From positions 1-11,863 of the forward strand of contig CAIXSE010000139.1 in NCBI GenBank assembly GCA_903921965.1: a stretch of 11,863 bases of DNA, in the 5' to 3' direction. The stretch is from an uncultured Thermoleophilia bacterium (GTDB lineage Bacteria; Actinomycetota; Thermoleophilia; UBA2241). A program made the position numbers and the translations under genes. The notes under the pieces were generated by a model. The model worked only from the letters and a program-made list of their open reading frames with translations, searched no databases and was not told where the DNA came from. Below are positions 1-5,772 of the stretch, in pieces (the first letter of the stretch is position 1; each line of letters opens with the position of its first letter).

Positions 1-1182
1 CGCGACCGTTACCGGGCGCAGGCGTTCAACGTCGCCGAGGGCCTGCTCGACTACACCCTGGCGCAGATCGGCACCAACTGGCCGAGCACCGCCACGCCGA
101 CCATCGACTTCACCGCGTTCCGCGACCGGTACGCCTCGGCGGTGACCCAGGGCGGGTTCACGATCCAGGATCTGAGCGTGACGTTCTTCGACAACTTCGA
201 CACGAACGGCGACGGCTACTACAGCCGCGCCGACACCTACCGCTACGACTACAACAAGGACGGCTACATCTACGTCGAGGCGCAGGCCACGGTGAACGGC
301 CAGAAGGCGCGCATCCAGGTCGAGGCCAAGGCGCGGACGCTCGACATGCAGGTGCCGGCCGGCGTGGCCATCGCCACGAACAGCAGCGTGTACGACCCGA
401 ACGCCGGCTCGAACAACGGCAGCTTCGCGGTAGGCTGCGACCCCGCCTTCGGCGGCTACATGGGCTCGGCGACGACGTATCTGAGCATCCTCGCCGGCGG
501 CGCCACCGTGGACCCGCCGATCACCTACGACCCGGCGGTGTTCGGCCCCGACCTGCTGCCGAACCCGAACAGCACGGGCGGCGTCGGCGACGGCGTCCCC
601 GACGGCATCCTGACCAACTACGTGGGGCCGAGCGGGACCAAGCCGGCGAACATGATGATCACCCCCGCCATCCTGCAGAGCATCATCCAGTCGGCGAAGA
701 TGACGGGGAAGTGGTATTCGGACATCCCGTCCGAGCAGGCCGCCGGGGCCCTCGCGATCCCGCCCAAGAACGACACCGCCGCGTGGACCGGCACGGTCGT
801 GGTGGAGACGCTGTCGAGGGTCGACCTCGAGAACAACGACGTGATCAACGGCGACGGCGTGGGCGTGAACCCCAAGCCGGGCGTCCTGATCGTCATCGGG
901 CCGCACACCATGTACCCCAACGACCCGACCAAGGTGGGGGTCGCCCAGGGCCTCAAGATCGCCGGCAACGGGACCTACTACGGCCTGGTCTACACCGACG
1001 GCGGCATCGAGTTCGTCGGCACGATGCTGGTGGTGGGGATGGTCGTGGCCGAGCAGGACGTCTACCTGAACGGCGCCCGCTGCGTGCAGTACAACGCCAA
1101 CGTGATCGCGAACCTCAACCAGGCCGTGCTCGTGAACGCCCAGGTGGTGCCGAACACGTGGCGGCAGATCCAGCCGCTCTGA
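1..1182 (+). CDS. PilX-like type IV pilus (pseudo)pilin with EF-hand-like calcium loops, 5' end outside window
   Basis: The reading frame is open from base 1, so the true start and the class III signal/hydrophobic helix lie upstream; the first in-window start codon is not the gene start. The first residues (RYRAQAFNVAEGLLDYTLAQ) match the amphipathic stretch after the N-terminal helix of PilX/PilX_N-type minor pilins, where an A-x(n)-AEG/AEA pattern is typical. A perfect EF-hand-type loop, D-T-N-G-D-G-Y-Y-S-R-A-D, is encoded at 199-234. A second, D-Y-N-K-D-G-Y-I-Y-V-E, is at 247-279 with its acidic residue at loop position 11 rather than 12. The rest (about 300 residues) is rich in Gly, Asn, Pro and Thr, as in an extracellular beta-rich domain, and matches nothing I recognise. 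The likely role is a minor or cell-surface pilus component. It is followed by a GC-rich hairpin, so it is probably the last gene of a pilus operon lying to the left. The pilus assignment rests on a short segment and is moderate. Confidence 0.6.
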   Translation, partial: RDRYRAQAFNVAEGLLDYTLAQIGTNWPSTATPTIDFTAFRDRYASAVTQGGFTIQDLSVTFFDNFDTNGDGYYSRADTYRYDYNKDGYIYVEAQATVNGQKARIQVEAKARTLDMQVPAGVAIATNSSVYDPNAGSNNGSFAVGCDPAFGGYMGSATTYLSILAGGATVDPPITYDPAVFGPDLLPNPNSTGGVGDGVPDGILTNYVGPSGTKPANMMITPAILQSIIQSAKMTGKWYSDIPSEQAAGALAIPPKNDTAAWTGTVVVETLSRVDLENNDVINGDGVGVNPKPGVLIVIGPHTMYPNDPTKVGVAQGLKIAGNGTYYGLVYTDGGIEFVGTMLVVGMVVAEQDVYLNGARCVQYNANVIANLNQAVLVNAQVVPNTWRQIQPL

Positions 1183-1230
1183 GGCAGGGCGCGGCGGCGG
1201 GGACCGGGGCCGCGCGGGACGAAGATCAGG

Positions 1231-1258
1231 GGGCGGGCGGCCGCAGGGGCGCCCGCCC
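1231..1258 (+). terminator. GC-rich hairpin after the pilin-like gene
   Basis: A perfect 9-bp stem (GGGCGGGCG at 1231-1239 with CGCCCGCCC at 1250-1258) encloses a 10-nt loop, 48 nt after the pilin stop. It is followed by TTCGG rather than a T-tract, so intrinsic termination is plausible but not certain. The hairpin sits directly upstream of the -10 element of the next tRNA gene. Confidence 0.5.
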
Positions 1259-1264
1259 TTCGGC

Positions 1265-1270
1265 GTATAC
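1265..1270 (+). promoter_or_regulatory. Probable -10 element of tRNA-Val promoter
   Basis: TATACT is a near-consensus sigma70-type -10 hexamer and stands out in this GC-rich intergenic region. It ends 12 nt before the mature tRNA 5' end, implying a short leader. No recognisable -35 hexamer lies 16-18 bp upstream, because that area is occupied by the GC-rich hairpin. Confidence 0.5.
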
Positions 1271-1282
1271 TTCCTCTTCCGG

Positions 1283-1357
1283 GGGCGATTAGCTCAGGGG
1301 TAGAGCACCTGCCTTACAAGCAGGGAGTCGCTGGTTCAAATCCAGCATCGCCCACCA
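1283..1357 (+). tRNA. tRNA-Val (anticodon UAC), CCA encoded
   Basis: A full cloverleaf can be drawn. The acceptor stem is GGGCGAT (1283-1289) paired with ATCGCCC (1347-1353). The D-arm is GCTC/GAGC. The anticodon stem CCTGC/GCAGG holds the loop CTTACAA, with anticodon TAC. The T-arm is GCTGG-TTCAAAT-CCAGC. The discriminator A1354 is followed by a genomically encoded CCA (1355-1357). The UAC anticodon reads GUA and other Val codons. No terminator is visible between it and the OsmC-family gene 54 nt downstream. Confidence 0.97.
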
Positions 1358-1411
1358 CTCTCGACCGCCCGCTCCGCGGCCGATATGCGGCGCCCGATGG
1401 AGGTCGTGCAG

Positions 1412-1834
1412 GTGGACAAGACGGTCGATGTGAAGTGGCTCGGCGAGGGGACCCGTTTCGTCGCCGAGGCCGAGGGCGGCACGGTGCGCCTCTCCTCCGA
1501 GCTTGACGCCGAGCGCGACGGGCCGTGCCCCATGGACCTGTTGCTCGTGGCCCTCGGTGGCTGCACCGCGACCGACGTCGCCACGGTCCTCCGCAAGATG
1601 CGCCAGCCCCTGGAGGCGCTGCGCGTCGAGGTGCGCGGCATCGACCGCGACGAAGACCCGCAGGTGTGGACCGACATCGAGGTCGTCTACCACCTCACCG
1701 GCGACCTCGACGAGGCCGCCGTGCGGCGGGCCATCGCGCTCTCCGAGGAGAAGTACTGCTGCGTCGAGGCGCAGGTGCGTGGTACGGCGCGCATCACCTC
1801 CCGGTACGAGATCGAGCCCGGGAGGGGTCCGTGA
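1412..1834 (+). CDS. OsmC/YhfA-family peroxiredoxin-like protein
   Basis: The product is about 140 aa, the normal length for OsmC-family thiol-dependent hydroperoxide reductases, which detoxify organic hydroperoxides in the cytosol. The hallmark PMDLLLVALGGC segment places the first reactive Cys at residue 51. The C-terminal SEEKYCC motif supplies the second at 116/117, and the KYC form is typical of the YhfA-like subgroup. I chose the GTG at 1412 because GGAGGT (1399-1404) lies 7 nt upstream and the protein then begins DKTVDVKWLG, where relatives usually start. ATGs at 1385 and 1397 are in frame but lack a Shine-Dalgarno sequence. The stop overlaps the GTG of the next gene (GTGA), indicating translational coupling. 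It may be co-transcribed with the upstream tRNA, since I see no terminator between them. The family is clear; the exact substrate is not. Confidence 0.92.
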   Translation: MDKTVDVKWLGEGTRFVAEAEGGTVRLSSELDAERDGPCPMDLLLVALGGCTATDVATVLRKMRQPLEALRVEVRGIDRDEDPQVWTDIEVVYHLTGDLDEAAVRRAIALSEEKYCCVEAQVRGTARITSRYEIEPGRGP

Positions 1835-2925
1835 CGACGACCGACACGCCGCCGCCGGCGCAGGCGGCTCCGGCCGCTGCCACGCCGCGGCACGGCGGCG
1901 GGGTGCGCGGCTTCGCGCACGTCGCGAAGCTGCTCCTGCTGTTCTTCGCGCTCGACGCGGTCCTCATCGTCGGCATCTACCTGGTCCTGCCCGAGCTGGC
2001 GCTGGCATCCGCGCCGGGGCTCATGGTCGGCGCTTTCACCGTGCTGCTGCGGGGGCGGCTGCGCGACGGCCTGCTGGCCGTGGCCGCACAGGCCGTCCTC
2101 TCCGGGGCGGCCTTCCTCGTGACGCACTCACCCTGGGCGTCCGGCGTGCTCATGGCGCTCGTCGGCGTCGCCATGGCGCTCGGCGGCCGTGTGGGCTGGA
2201 GGACGCCTGTCATGGTCATCGCCGTGTTCACGGCCGGGGCGTTCTTCCCCGTGCACGTACCCGGCGACGCCCCGCCGGGGTCGTGGGAGGGGGCGGCCGG
2301 CATCGCCCTTGCCGTCGTGGTCGGCGGTGTGCTCGGGGCGGTCGTGCTCCGGCTCGTGCTCCGTCACCACCACGCGCCGCACCGGTCCGCGCCGGTCGCA
2401 TGGCCCGACGTGGTCGTGAACGCGGTGGCGCTCGGCGTGACGCTCCTCGTCGGCACGGCCGCGGTACTCGCCTGGGACCGGGGGCCGCTGGCCTCGTGGC
2501 TCATGATCACCATCGTCATCCTGGCGCAGCCCACCGACGAGCGGACCATGCGCCGCAGCGCGCAGCGTCTGTTCGGCTCGCTCGCCGGCTCCCTCATCGC
2601 CGCCGGGTTCGCTCTCGTGCTGACGGCGACCTGGCAGTCGGCGATCGTCACGTTCGTCTTCTTCATCGTCGCCTGGAGCTACCGCCTGTCGCACCCGGCG
2701 GTGGAGCTGGGGCAGGGCTACTGGATCTACACCGTCATCACCACGCCGGCCATGATCCTGCTGGCGGTGCCCTCCGGCGGCCACCAGACCATCGAGGCCG
2801 CCGGGCAGCGTGTCGGGCTGACCGTCGTCGGGGTGGTCGCCGTGGTCCTGGTGACGCAGGTCGCGCGCTGGGCGGTGGTGCGCGCGATGGCCGGACACGG
2901 ACCCGGCGCGGCGGCGCCCGGCTGA
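1831..2925 (+). CDS. FUSC-like integral membrane protein (putative aromatic-acid exporter family)
   Basis: The product is 364 aa and starts at GTG 1831, with GGAGG (1821-1825) 5 nt upstream and a 4-nt overlap with the OsmC-family stop. A short Pro/Ala-rich cytoplasmic N-terminus precedes two blocks of hydrophobic helices. These lie at about residues 33-55, 62-75, 80-98, 103-118, 125-140 and 155-177, then, after a His-rich linker (HHHAPH), at about 193-214, 221-233, 248-266, 268-284, 298-314 and 328-345. The second block carries the FUSC-type pattern W-L-M-I-T-I-V-I-L-A-Q-P followed by T239, R245 and GS-x2-G, which resembles the conserved end of a FUSC repeat. FUSC proteins include AaeB-like exporters of aromatic carboxylic acids and uncharacterised membrane proteins, and no substrate can be inferred. 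Coupling to an OsmC-family enzyme suggests a shared stress response, which is inference. Confidence 0.7.
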   Translation: MTTTDTPPPAQAAPAAATPRHGGGVRGFAHVAKLLLLFFALDAVLIVGIYLVLPELALASAPGLMVGAFTVLLRGRLRDGLLAVAAQAVLSGAAFLVTHSPWASGVLMALVGVAMALGGRVGWRTPVMVIAVFTAGAFFPVHVPGDAPPGSWEGAAGIALAVVVGGVLGAVVLRLVLRHHHAPHRSAPVAWPDVVVNAVALGVTLLVGTAAVLAWDRGPLASWLMITIVILAQPTDERTMRRSAQRLFGSLAGSLIAAGFALVLTATWQSAIVTFVFFIVAWSYRLSHPAVELGQGYWIYTVITTPAMILLAVPSGGHQTIEAAGQRVGLTVVGVVAVVLVTQVARWAVVRAMAGHGPGAAAPG

Positions 2926-2937
2926 CGCGCCGCGGCG

Positions 2938-2967
2938 GCGGCGGGCGAACCCCGCCGGGCCCGCCGC
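2938..2967 (+). terminator. Possible terminator after the OsmC-FUSC pair
   Basis: A perfect 9-bp stem, GCGGCGGGC (2938-2946) with GCCCGCCGC (2959-2967), has a 12-nt loop and begins 12 nt after the FUSC-like stop. There is no T-tract. It separates the OsmC/FUSC transcript from the lipase gene. Confidence 0.4.
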
Positions 2968-3026
2968 GTCCCGTAGACAGTCCCAAGAGGCCTGCCGCAC
3001 GGCGGGCGCCGACCCGGGGGTGCGTG

Positions 3027-4076
3027 ATGGTGCGACGCAGGTACGTGAAGCGGTCCGGCCGCGTGCCGGCGACCCTGGTGCTCGGGGTGCTCGCGGTCGC
3101 GGCGCTGGGAGCCTCGGCGGCGGGCGCGGGCGCACGCGAGGCGGCGCGGGCGCAGCCGTACGCCGCGGGAGGTCAGCCGGTGGTAGTGCTCGTCGGCGGC
3201 CTGGGTTCGAACGTACCGAGCGCCGCGGAAGACCCGTCTGGCGGCGCCTGGAAGGCCGTGAAGCGCCGCCTCGAGCGGGCCGGTCACGAGGTGTACGCGG
3301 CGCAGTCGCAGCCGGGGCTCCCGGCGGGCGACACCGGCGCCGTCATCGACTCTCAGTCCGGTGACTGGCGCGGCTCGGCCGCGCGGCTCGACCGCCAGCT
3401 CGTCGCGGCCGGCCTTTCGGGGCGCGACGTGATCGTCATCGGCCACTCGATGGGCGGCCTCATCGCCCGCGCCTGGGCGGGGACCGGTCACGCCGGCGGC
3501 AGCCGCTGCCGGCCGCTCGGCATCGTCCAGCTGGGGACGCCGAACGAGGGGTCCAAGGCGGCCGACCTCGCGATCGGGCCGTTCGCCACGGCCGGCGCCG
3601 AGATGCTGGGGGATCTCGCGGCGATGGCCAGGTTCAACGCCGACTTCCCCAACGCGGCGGGTCTGCCGATCTACCGCATCGCCGGCACGTACTTCCCGGA
3701 TGCGGCGGAGCCGCTCGCGCGCGACTCGGTCGCGCTGCGCACGGTGTGGCTCGCGGTCCACGCCGTCAACGGGCGGGAGCCGAACGACGGCGTGGTCACG
3801 CTCGCGAGCGTGCGCGGAGGGCCGCACGCCGGCTGGCGCGGCTGCGCCGCGTTCGCGGCCGTGCACGCGGATTCGCCCTGGCTGTCCACCTATCGCCTGA
3901 CGGCGGGCTGCGTGCTGCCGTGGCGCAGCGGGAAGAAGGGCGGCGCCGCAGTCGACGAAAAGATCCTGCAGCGCATCGTGGCCGACGTCCGCGGCGTCGA
4001 GCGGACCACGCCGGCGGGGAAGACCGCCGGGCCCGTCGCCGTCCCGCGCCCCGTCACCCCTCGGGCATCTCGATGA
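3027..4076 (+). CDS. Secreted alpha/beta-hydrolase lipase/esterase
   Basis: The product is 349 aa and starts at ATG 3027, preceded by a G-rich stretch at 3016-3020. Residues 1-36 form a typical signal peptide: Arg/Lys-rich N-terminus, hydrophobic core VLGVLAVAALGA and small residues before the presumed cleavage after AGAGA. The mature chain shows the lipase fold markers. These are VVVLVGGLG (residues 52-60) as the oxyanion-hole strand, the nucleophile elbow G-H-S141-M-G-G, then QLGTPNEGS, the acid in N-D254-G-V-V and the base in V-H280-A. Together they make a complete Ser-Asp-His triad in the order expected for Actinomycetota secreted lipases and PGAP1-like esterases. It likely hydrolyses an acyl ester outside the cell. 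Three Cys (about residues 163, 274 and 293) could form an extracytoplasmic disulphide. Its 3' end overlaps by 23 nt the end of a convergent pirin relic. Confidence 0.82.
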   Translation: MVRRRYVKRSGRVPATLVLGVLAVAALGASAAGAGAREAARAQPYAAGGQPVVVLVGGLGSNVPSAAEDPSGGAWKAVKRRLERAGHEVYAAQSQPGLPAGDTGAVIDSQSGDWRGSAARLDRQLVAAGLSGRDVIVIGHSMGGLIARAWAGTGHAGGSRCRPLGIVQLGTPNEGSKAADLAIGPFATAGAEMLGDLAAMARFNADFPNAAGLPIYRIAGTYFPDAAEPLARDSVALRTVWLAVHAVNGREPNDGVVTLASVRGGPHAGWRGCAAFAAVHADSPWLSTYRLTAGCVLPWRSGKKGGAAVDEKILQRIVADVRGVERTTPAGKTAGPVAVPRPVTPRASR

Positions 4077-4241
4077 CCAGGACGTGCGAGGGGTCGCGGG
4101 CCGTGAGCGTGTCGTCCTCGGCGAAGATCTCCATGTCGCGGTGCGGGTGGGTGTCGAAGCCGGTGCCGGGACGGACCAGGTCGTCGTCGACCACGCGAAG
4201 CACGCCGAAGTGGACCCGCTCGGCTCGTATCTGGCGAGCAT
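4054..4241 (-). pseudogene. Pirin (YhhW-like cupin) gene relic: frameshift plus large internal deletion
   Basis: Reading the minus strand from ATG 4241, a strong AGGAGG (4252-4247) sits 5 nt upstream and the frame begins M-L-A-R-Y-E-P. Adding one base after the CC of the Pro codon would continue it as E-R-V-H-F-G-V-L-R-V-V, the N-terminal cupin signature of pirins. After the slip the frame reads D-L-V-R-P-G-T-G-F-D-T-H-P-H-R-D-M-E-I, containing the pirin metal-binding HPHRDMEI element. It then jumps at once to a C-terminal-looking stretch, AEDDTLTARDPSHVLVIEMP, and a stop at 4056-4054. Intact pirins are about 230-290 aa. The middle (the second half of the first cupin, including GE-x-Q-x-M-x-AG-x-G, and most of the second cupin) and the usual first 20-30 residues are missing. 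The intact family acts on flavonoids or as a transcription cofactor; this copy cannot. Confidence 0.75.
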
Positions 4242-4246
4242 CAGAC

Positions 4247-4252
4247 CCTCCT
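4247..4252 (-). promoter_or_regulatory. Preserved ribosome binding site of the pirin relic
   Basis: CCTCCT on the plus strand is AGGAGG on the minus strand, 5 nt before the relic's ATG at 4241. It is the best match to the anti-SD sequence in the window. It supports the view that this start was a genuine translation start and that decay is recent or only partial. Confidence 0.55.
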
Positions 4253-4428
4253 GTCTGACGGAGTGACGGTGATGCCGTGTACCGTCGCACGCAAGGAACG
4301 ATCCGAAGGCCGGCACGGCGCGCGGGGCGGTCCCGGGGAGCGGGAGGGGTCCGTCGCCGCACGCCCCGTAGTGCGTCCCGCCCCGCTGTGAGAGACTGCG
4401 TGCCGGAACGTCGACGCGAGGGGGGATC

Positions 4429-4854
4429 ATGAGGCGGATCTTGGCTGCACTGCTGGTGGTGTGCGGGATCGCGGCGCTTGCTGCCGTGGCCGTGGGCTGT
4501 GGCTCGGGCGGCGGCACACCCGACCTGGACGGCACGTCGTGGCGGCTCACGGGCTGGTCGGTCAGCTCGCAGGACCCGAACGACTTCACGATCACCGCCG
4601 AGTTCAAGGACGGCACGGTGGCCGGGAAGGCGGCGGTCAACAACTACAACGGCGCGTACACCGTCGGCCCGGACGACGCCTTCGCGGCCGGCCCGCTGGC
4701 GAGCACGAAGATGGCCGGCCCCGACGCCGACATGCAGGCCGAGGCCACGTACCTGCAGCTGCTCCAGGCGGCCGAGTCGGTGAAGCTCGAGGACCAGACG
4801 CTCACGCTGTACGACGCCGGCGGCAACGAGTCGCTGATCTACACGGCCCAGTGA
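4429..4854 (+). CDS. META-domain lipoprotein (HslJ-like)
   Basis: The product is 141 aa, beginning at ATG 4429 after a G-rich ribosome binding site (GAGGGGGG, 4419-4426). Residues 1-24 are a lipoprotein signal peptide: MRR, a hydrophobic core, then A-V-G-C24 followed by GSGGG, so Cys24 should be lipidated and the protein anchored on the outer face of the membrane. Residues about 33-140 match the META/HslJ domain. They contain LDGTSWRL at the start, then G-K-A-A-V-N-N-Y-N-G-A-Y, then LASTKMAGPDADMQAE with a helix, and L-T-L-Y-D-A-G-G-N near the end. The Cys residues often present in the gCN and maC positions of HslJ are absent (AVNN, MAGP). The function of the domain is poorly defined; members are linked to heat shock, antibiotic resistance and motility. 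A histidine kinase follows 34 nt downstream on the same strand, probably in the same transcript. Confidence 0.85.
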   Translation: MRRILAALLVVCGIAALAAVAVGCGSGGGTPDLDGTSWRLTGWSVSSQDPNDFTITAEFKDGTVAGKAAVNNYNGAYTVGPDDAFAAGPLASTKMAGPDADMQAEATYLQLLQAAESVKLEDQTLTLYDAGGNESLIYTAQ

Positions 4855-4888
4855 CGGGGCGGAGCGCGTGAGGGATGAGGGAGACGGC

Positions 4889-5611
4889 GTGACGAGCAGC
4901 GGCGACGGTCCCGTGAGCGGCGACGGCCGCGCCGCGGCCCTGGAGCGGCAGTCCTTCGTACGGCACGAACTGCGCTCGCCGCTCGCCGTGATGTACCCGT
5001 TGCTCTCCCTGCTGCTGGACGAGGGCGGTGATCCGCTGACCGAGGCGCAGCGGGGCTACCTCGGGATGCTCGAGCGGAACGTGCAGCGCATCAACGCGCT
5101 GGTCGGCTCCGCCGCGGAGAGCGGGTGGCTCGACTGCGCCGGCGGGGCGCCTGAACCGATGGCCGTGCACGTCGCCGACACGGCGGAGGACGTCGTCGCG
5201 CGCCTGACCGGCGCCGCCCACGACAGCCCGCGCGTCACGGTGGTGCGACAGGGCGGGCCGGCCATCGCGCTGGCCGACCCGGAGCAGACGCGCTGCATCG
5301 TCAGGAACCTGGTGGACAATGCCGTCCGCTACGGCGGCGGCGCCGTGGAGGTGCGGGTGGCGCCGGGCGGCGACGGCCAGGTCGTGCTCCGCGTGGCCGA
5401 CCGCGGCCGCGGGATGGACGCGGCCGACGTCGCGGCCGCCTTCGACTTCGGCGTCCGCGGCGCCGCCGCCGCCGAGACGAAGCAGCCCGGCATGGGCATC
5501 GGCCTCTGGGTGTGCCGCCGCCTCGCGGAACGCAACGGCGGCACCGTCGAGCTCGTGAGCCTGCCGGGCGAGGGCACCACGGTCACCGTCTTCCTGCCGG
5601 CCGCGGGCTGA
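4889..5611 (+). CDS. Soluble orphan sensor histidine kinase
   Basis: The product is 240 aa from GTG 4889, which has GAGGGAG (4877-4883) 5 nt upstream; an in-frame GTG at 4868 with a GGAG is the alternative. The protein is only a kinase core. The H-box is F-V-R-H26-E-L-R-S-P-L, and the rest of the dimerisation helix pair extends to about residue 75. The HATPase_c domain has an N-box (R-N140-L-V-D-N144-A-V-R-Y-G-G), a G1 box (D171-R-G-R-G-M), an F-like segment (A-F-D-F-G) and a G2 box (G-M-G-I-G-L). All catalytic motifs are present, so it should autophosphorylate on His26. There is no membrane segment and no room for a PAS or GAF sensor, and no response regulator gene is adjacent. It must take its signal from a partner, possibly the lipoprotein encoded just upstream, though that link is speculative. 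Confidence 0.88.
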   Translation: MTSSGDGPVSGDGRAAALERQSFVRHELRSPLAVMYPLLSLLLDEGGDPLTEAQRGYLGMLERNVQRINALVGSAAESGWLDCAGGAPEPMAVHVADTAEDVVARLTGAAHDSPRVTVVRQGGPAIALADPEQTRCIVRNLVDNAVRYGGGAVEVRVAPGGDGQVVLRVADRGRGMDAADVAAAFDFGVRGAAAAETKQPGMGIGLWVCRRLAERNGGTVELVSLPGEGTTVTVFLPAAG

Positions 5612-5626
5612 CGGGCCGGCCACGCC

Positions 5627-5658
5627 GCCGGGCCGCGGCGCCGGCGAGACGGCCCGGC
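5627..5658 (+). terminator. Possible GC-rich terminator after the histidine kinase gene
   Basis: A 9-bp perfect stem, GCCGGGCCG (5627-5635) with CGGCCCGGC (5650-5658), has a 14-nt loop and lies 15 nt after the kinase stop. It has no T-tract and the whole stretch is GC-rich, so this may be fortuitous. Confidence 0.35.
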
Positions 5659-5698
5659 CGCCCGGTGTCGCCGCCCGGAAGTCGCCTGCACGGCCGCG

Positions 5699-5707
5699 TG
5701 GTAAAGT
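5699..5707 (+). promoter_or_regulatory. Candidate extended -10 promoter of the glycolipid operon
   Basis: TGGTAAAGT combines a TG dinucleotide one base before a -10-like hexamer TAAAGT (5702-5707), an extended -10 arrangement. It is the only A/T-rich run in the 160-nt gap between the histidine kinase and the PimB'-like gene. No clear -35 is seen. Transcription would begin near 5714 with a leader of about 50-60 nt. Confidence 0.4.
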
Positions 5708-5772
5708 TCCGGTGGCCTCGCTGCGGCGGGGGCTCCTGGCGACAACAGAGGGAGGGCGTCCTGACTGGGAGC

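Noticed and set aside
1289..1693. Minus-strand frame containing WWAMLDLNQRLPACKAGALPLS
   Set aside because: That familiar peptide is the antisense translation of a tRNA gene, a well-known annotation artefact.
1503..3026. Open frame upstream of and in frame with the lipase, which would give an 857-residue protein
   Set aside because: The extra part is Arg/Ala/Pro/His-rich shadow of the OsmC and FUSC genes in another frame. The lipase signal peptide begins at ATG 3027.
4264..4287. Inverted repeat GACGGT...ACCGTC upstream of the pirin relic
   Set aside because: It has only 6-bp arms with a 12-nt gap in GC-rich sequence, too weak to call an operator.
4392..4397. GAGACT as a -10 element for the META lipoprotein gene
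   Set aside because: It has a poor match at the first position and no -35 at 16-18 bp, so there is not enough to support a promoter.
2727..4643. Long minus-strand open frame of 638 codons
   Set aside because: It is an antisense shadow across four other features with low-complexity composition. Only the small stretch encoding MLARYEP at about 4241-4221 is meaningful, as the start of the pirin relic.
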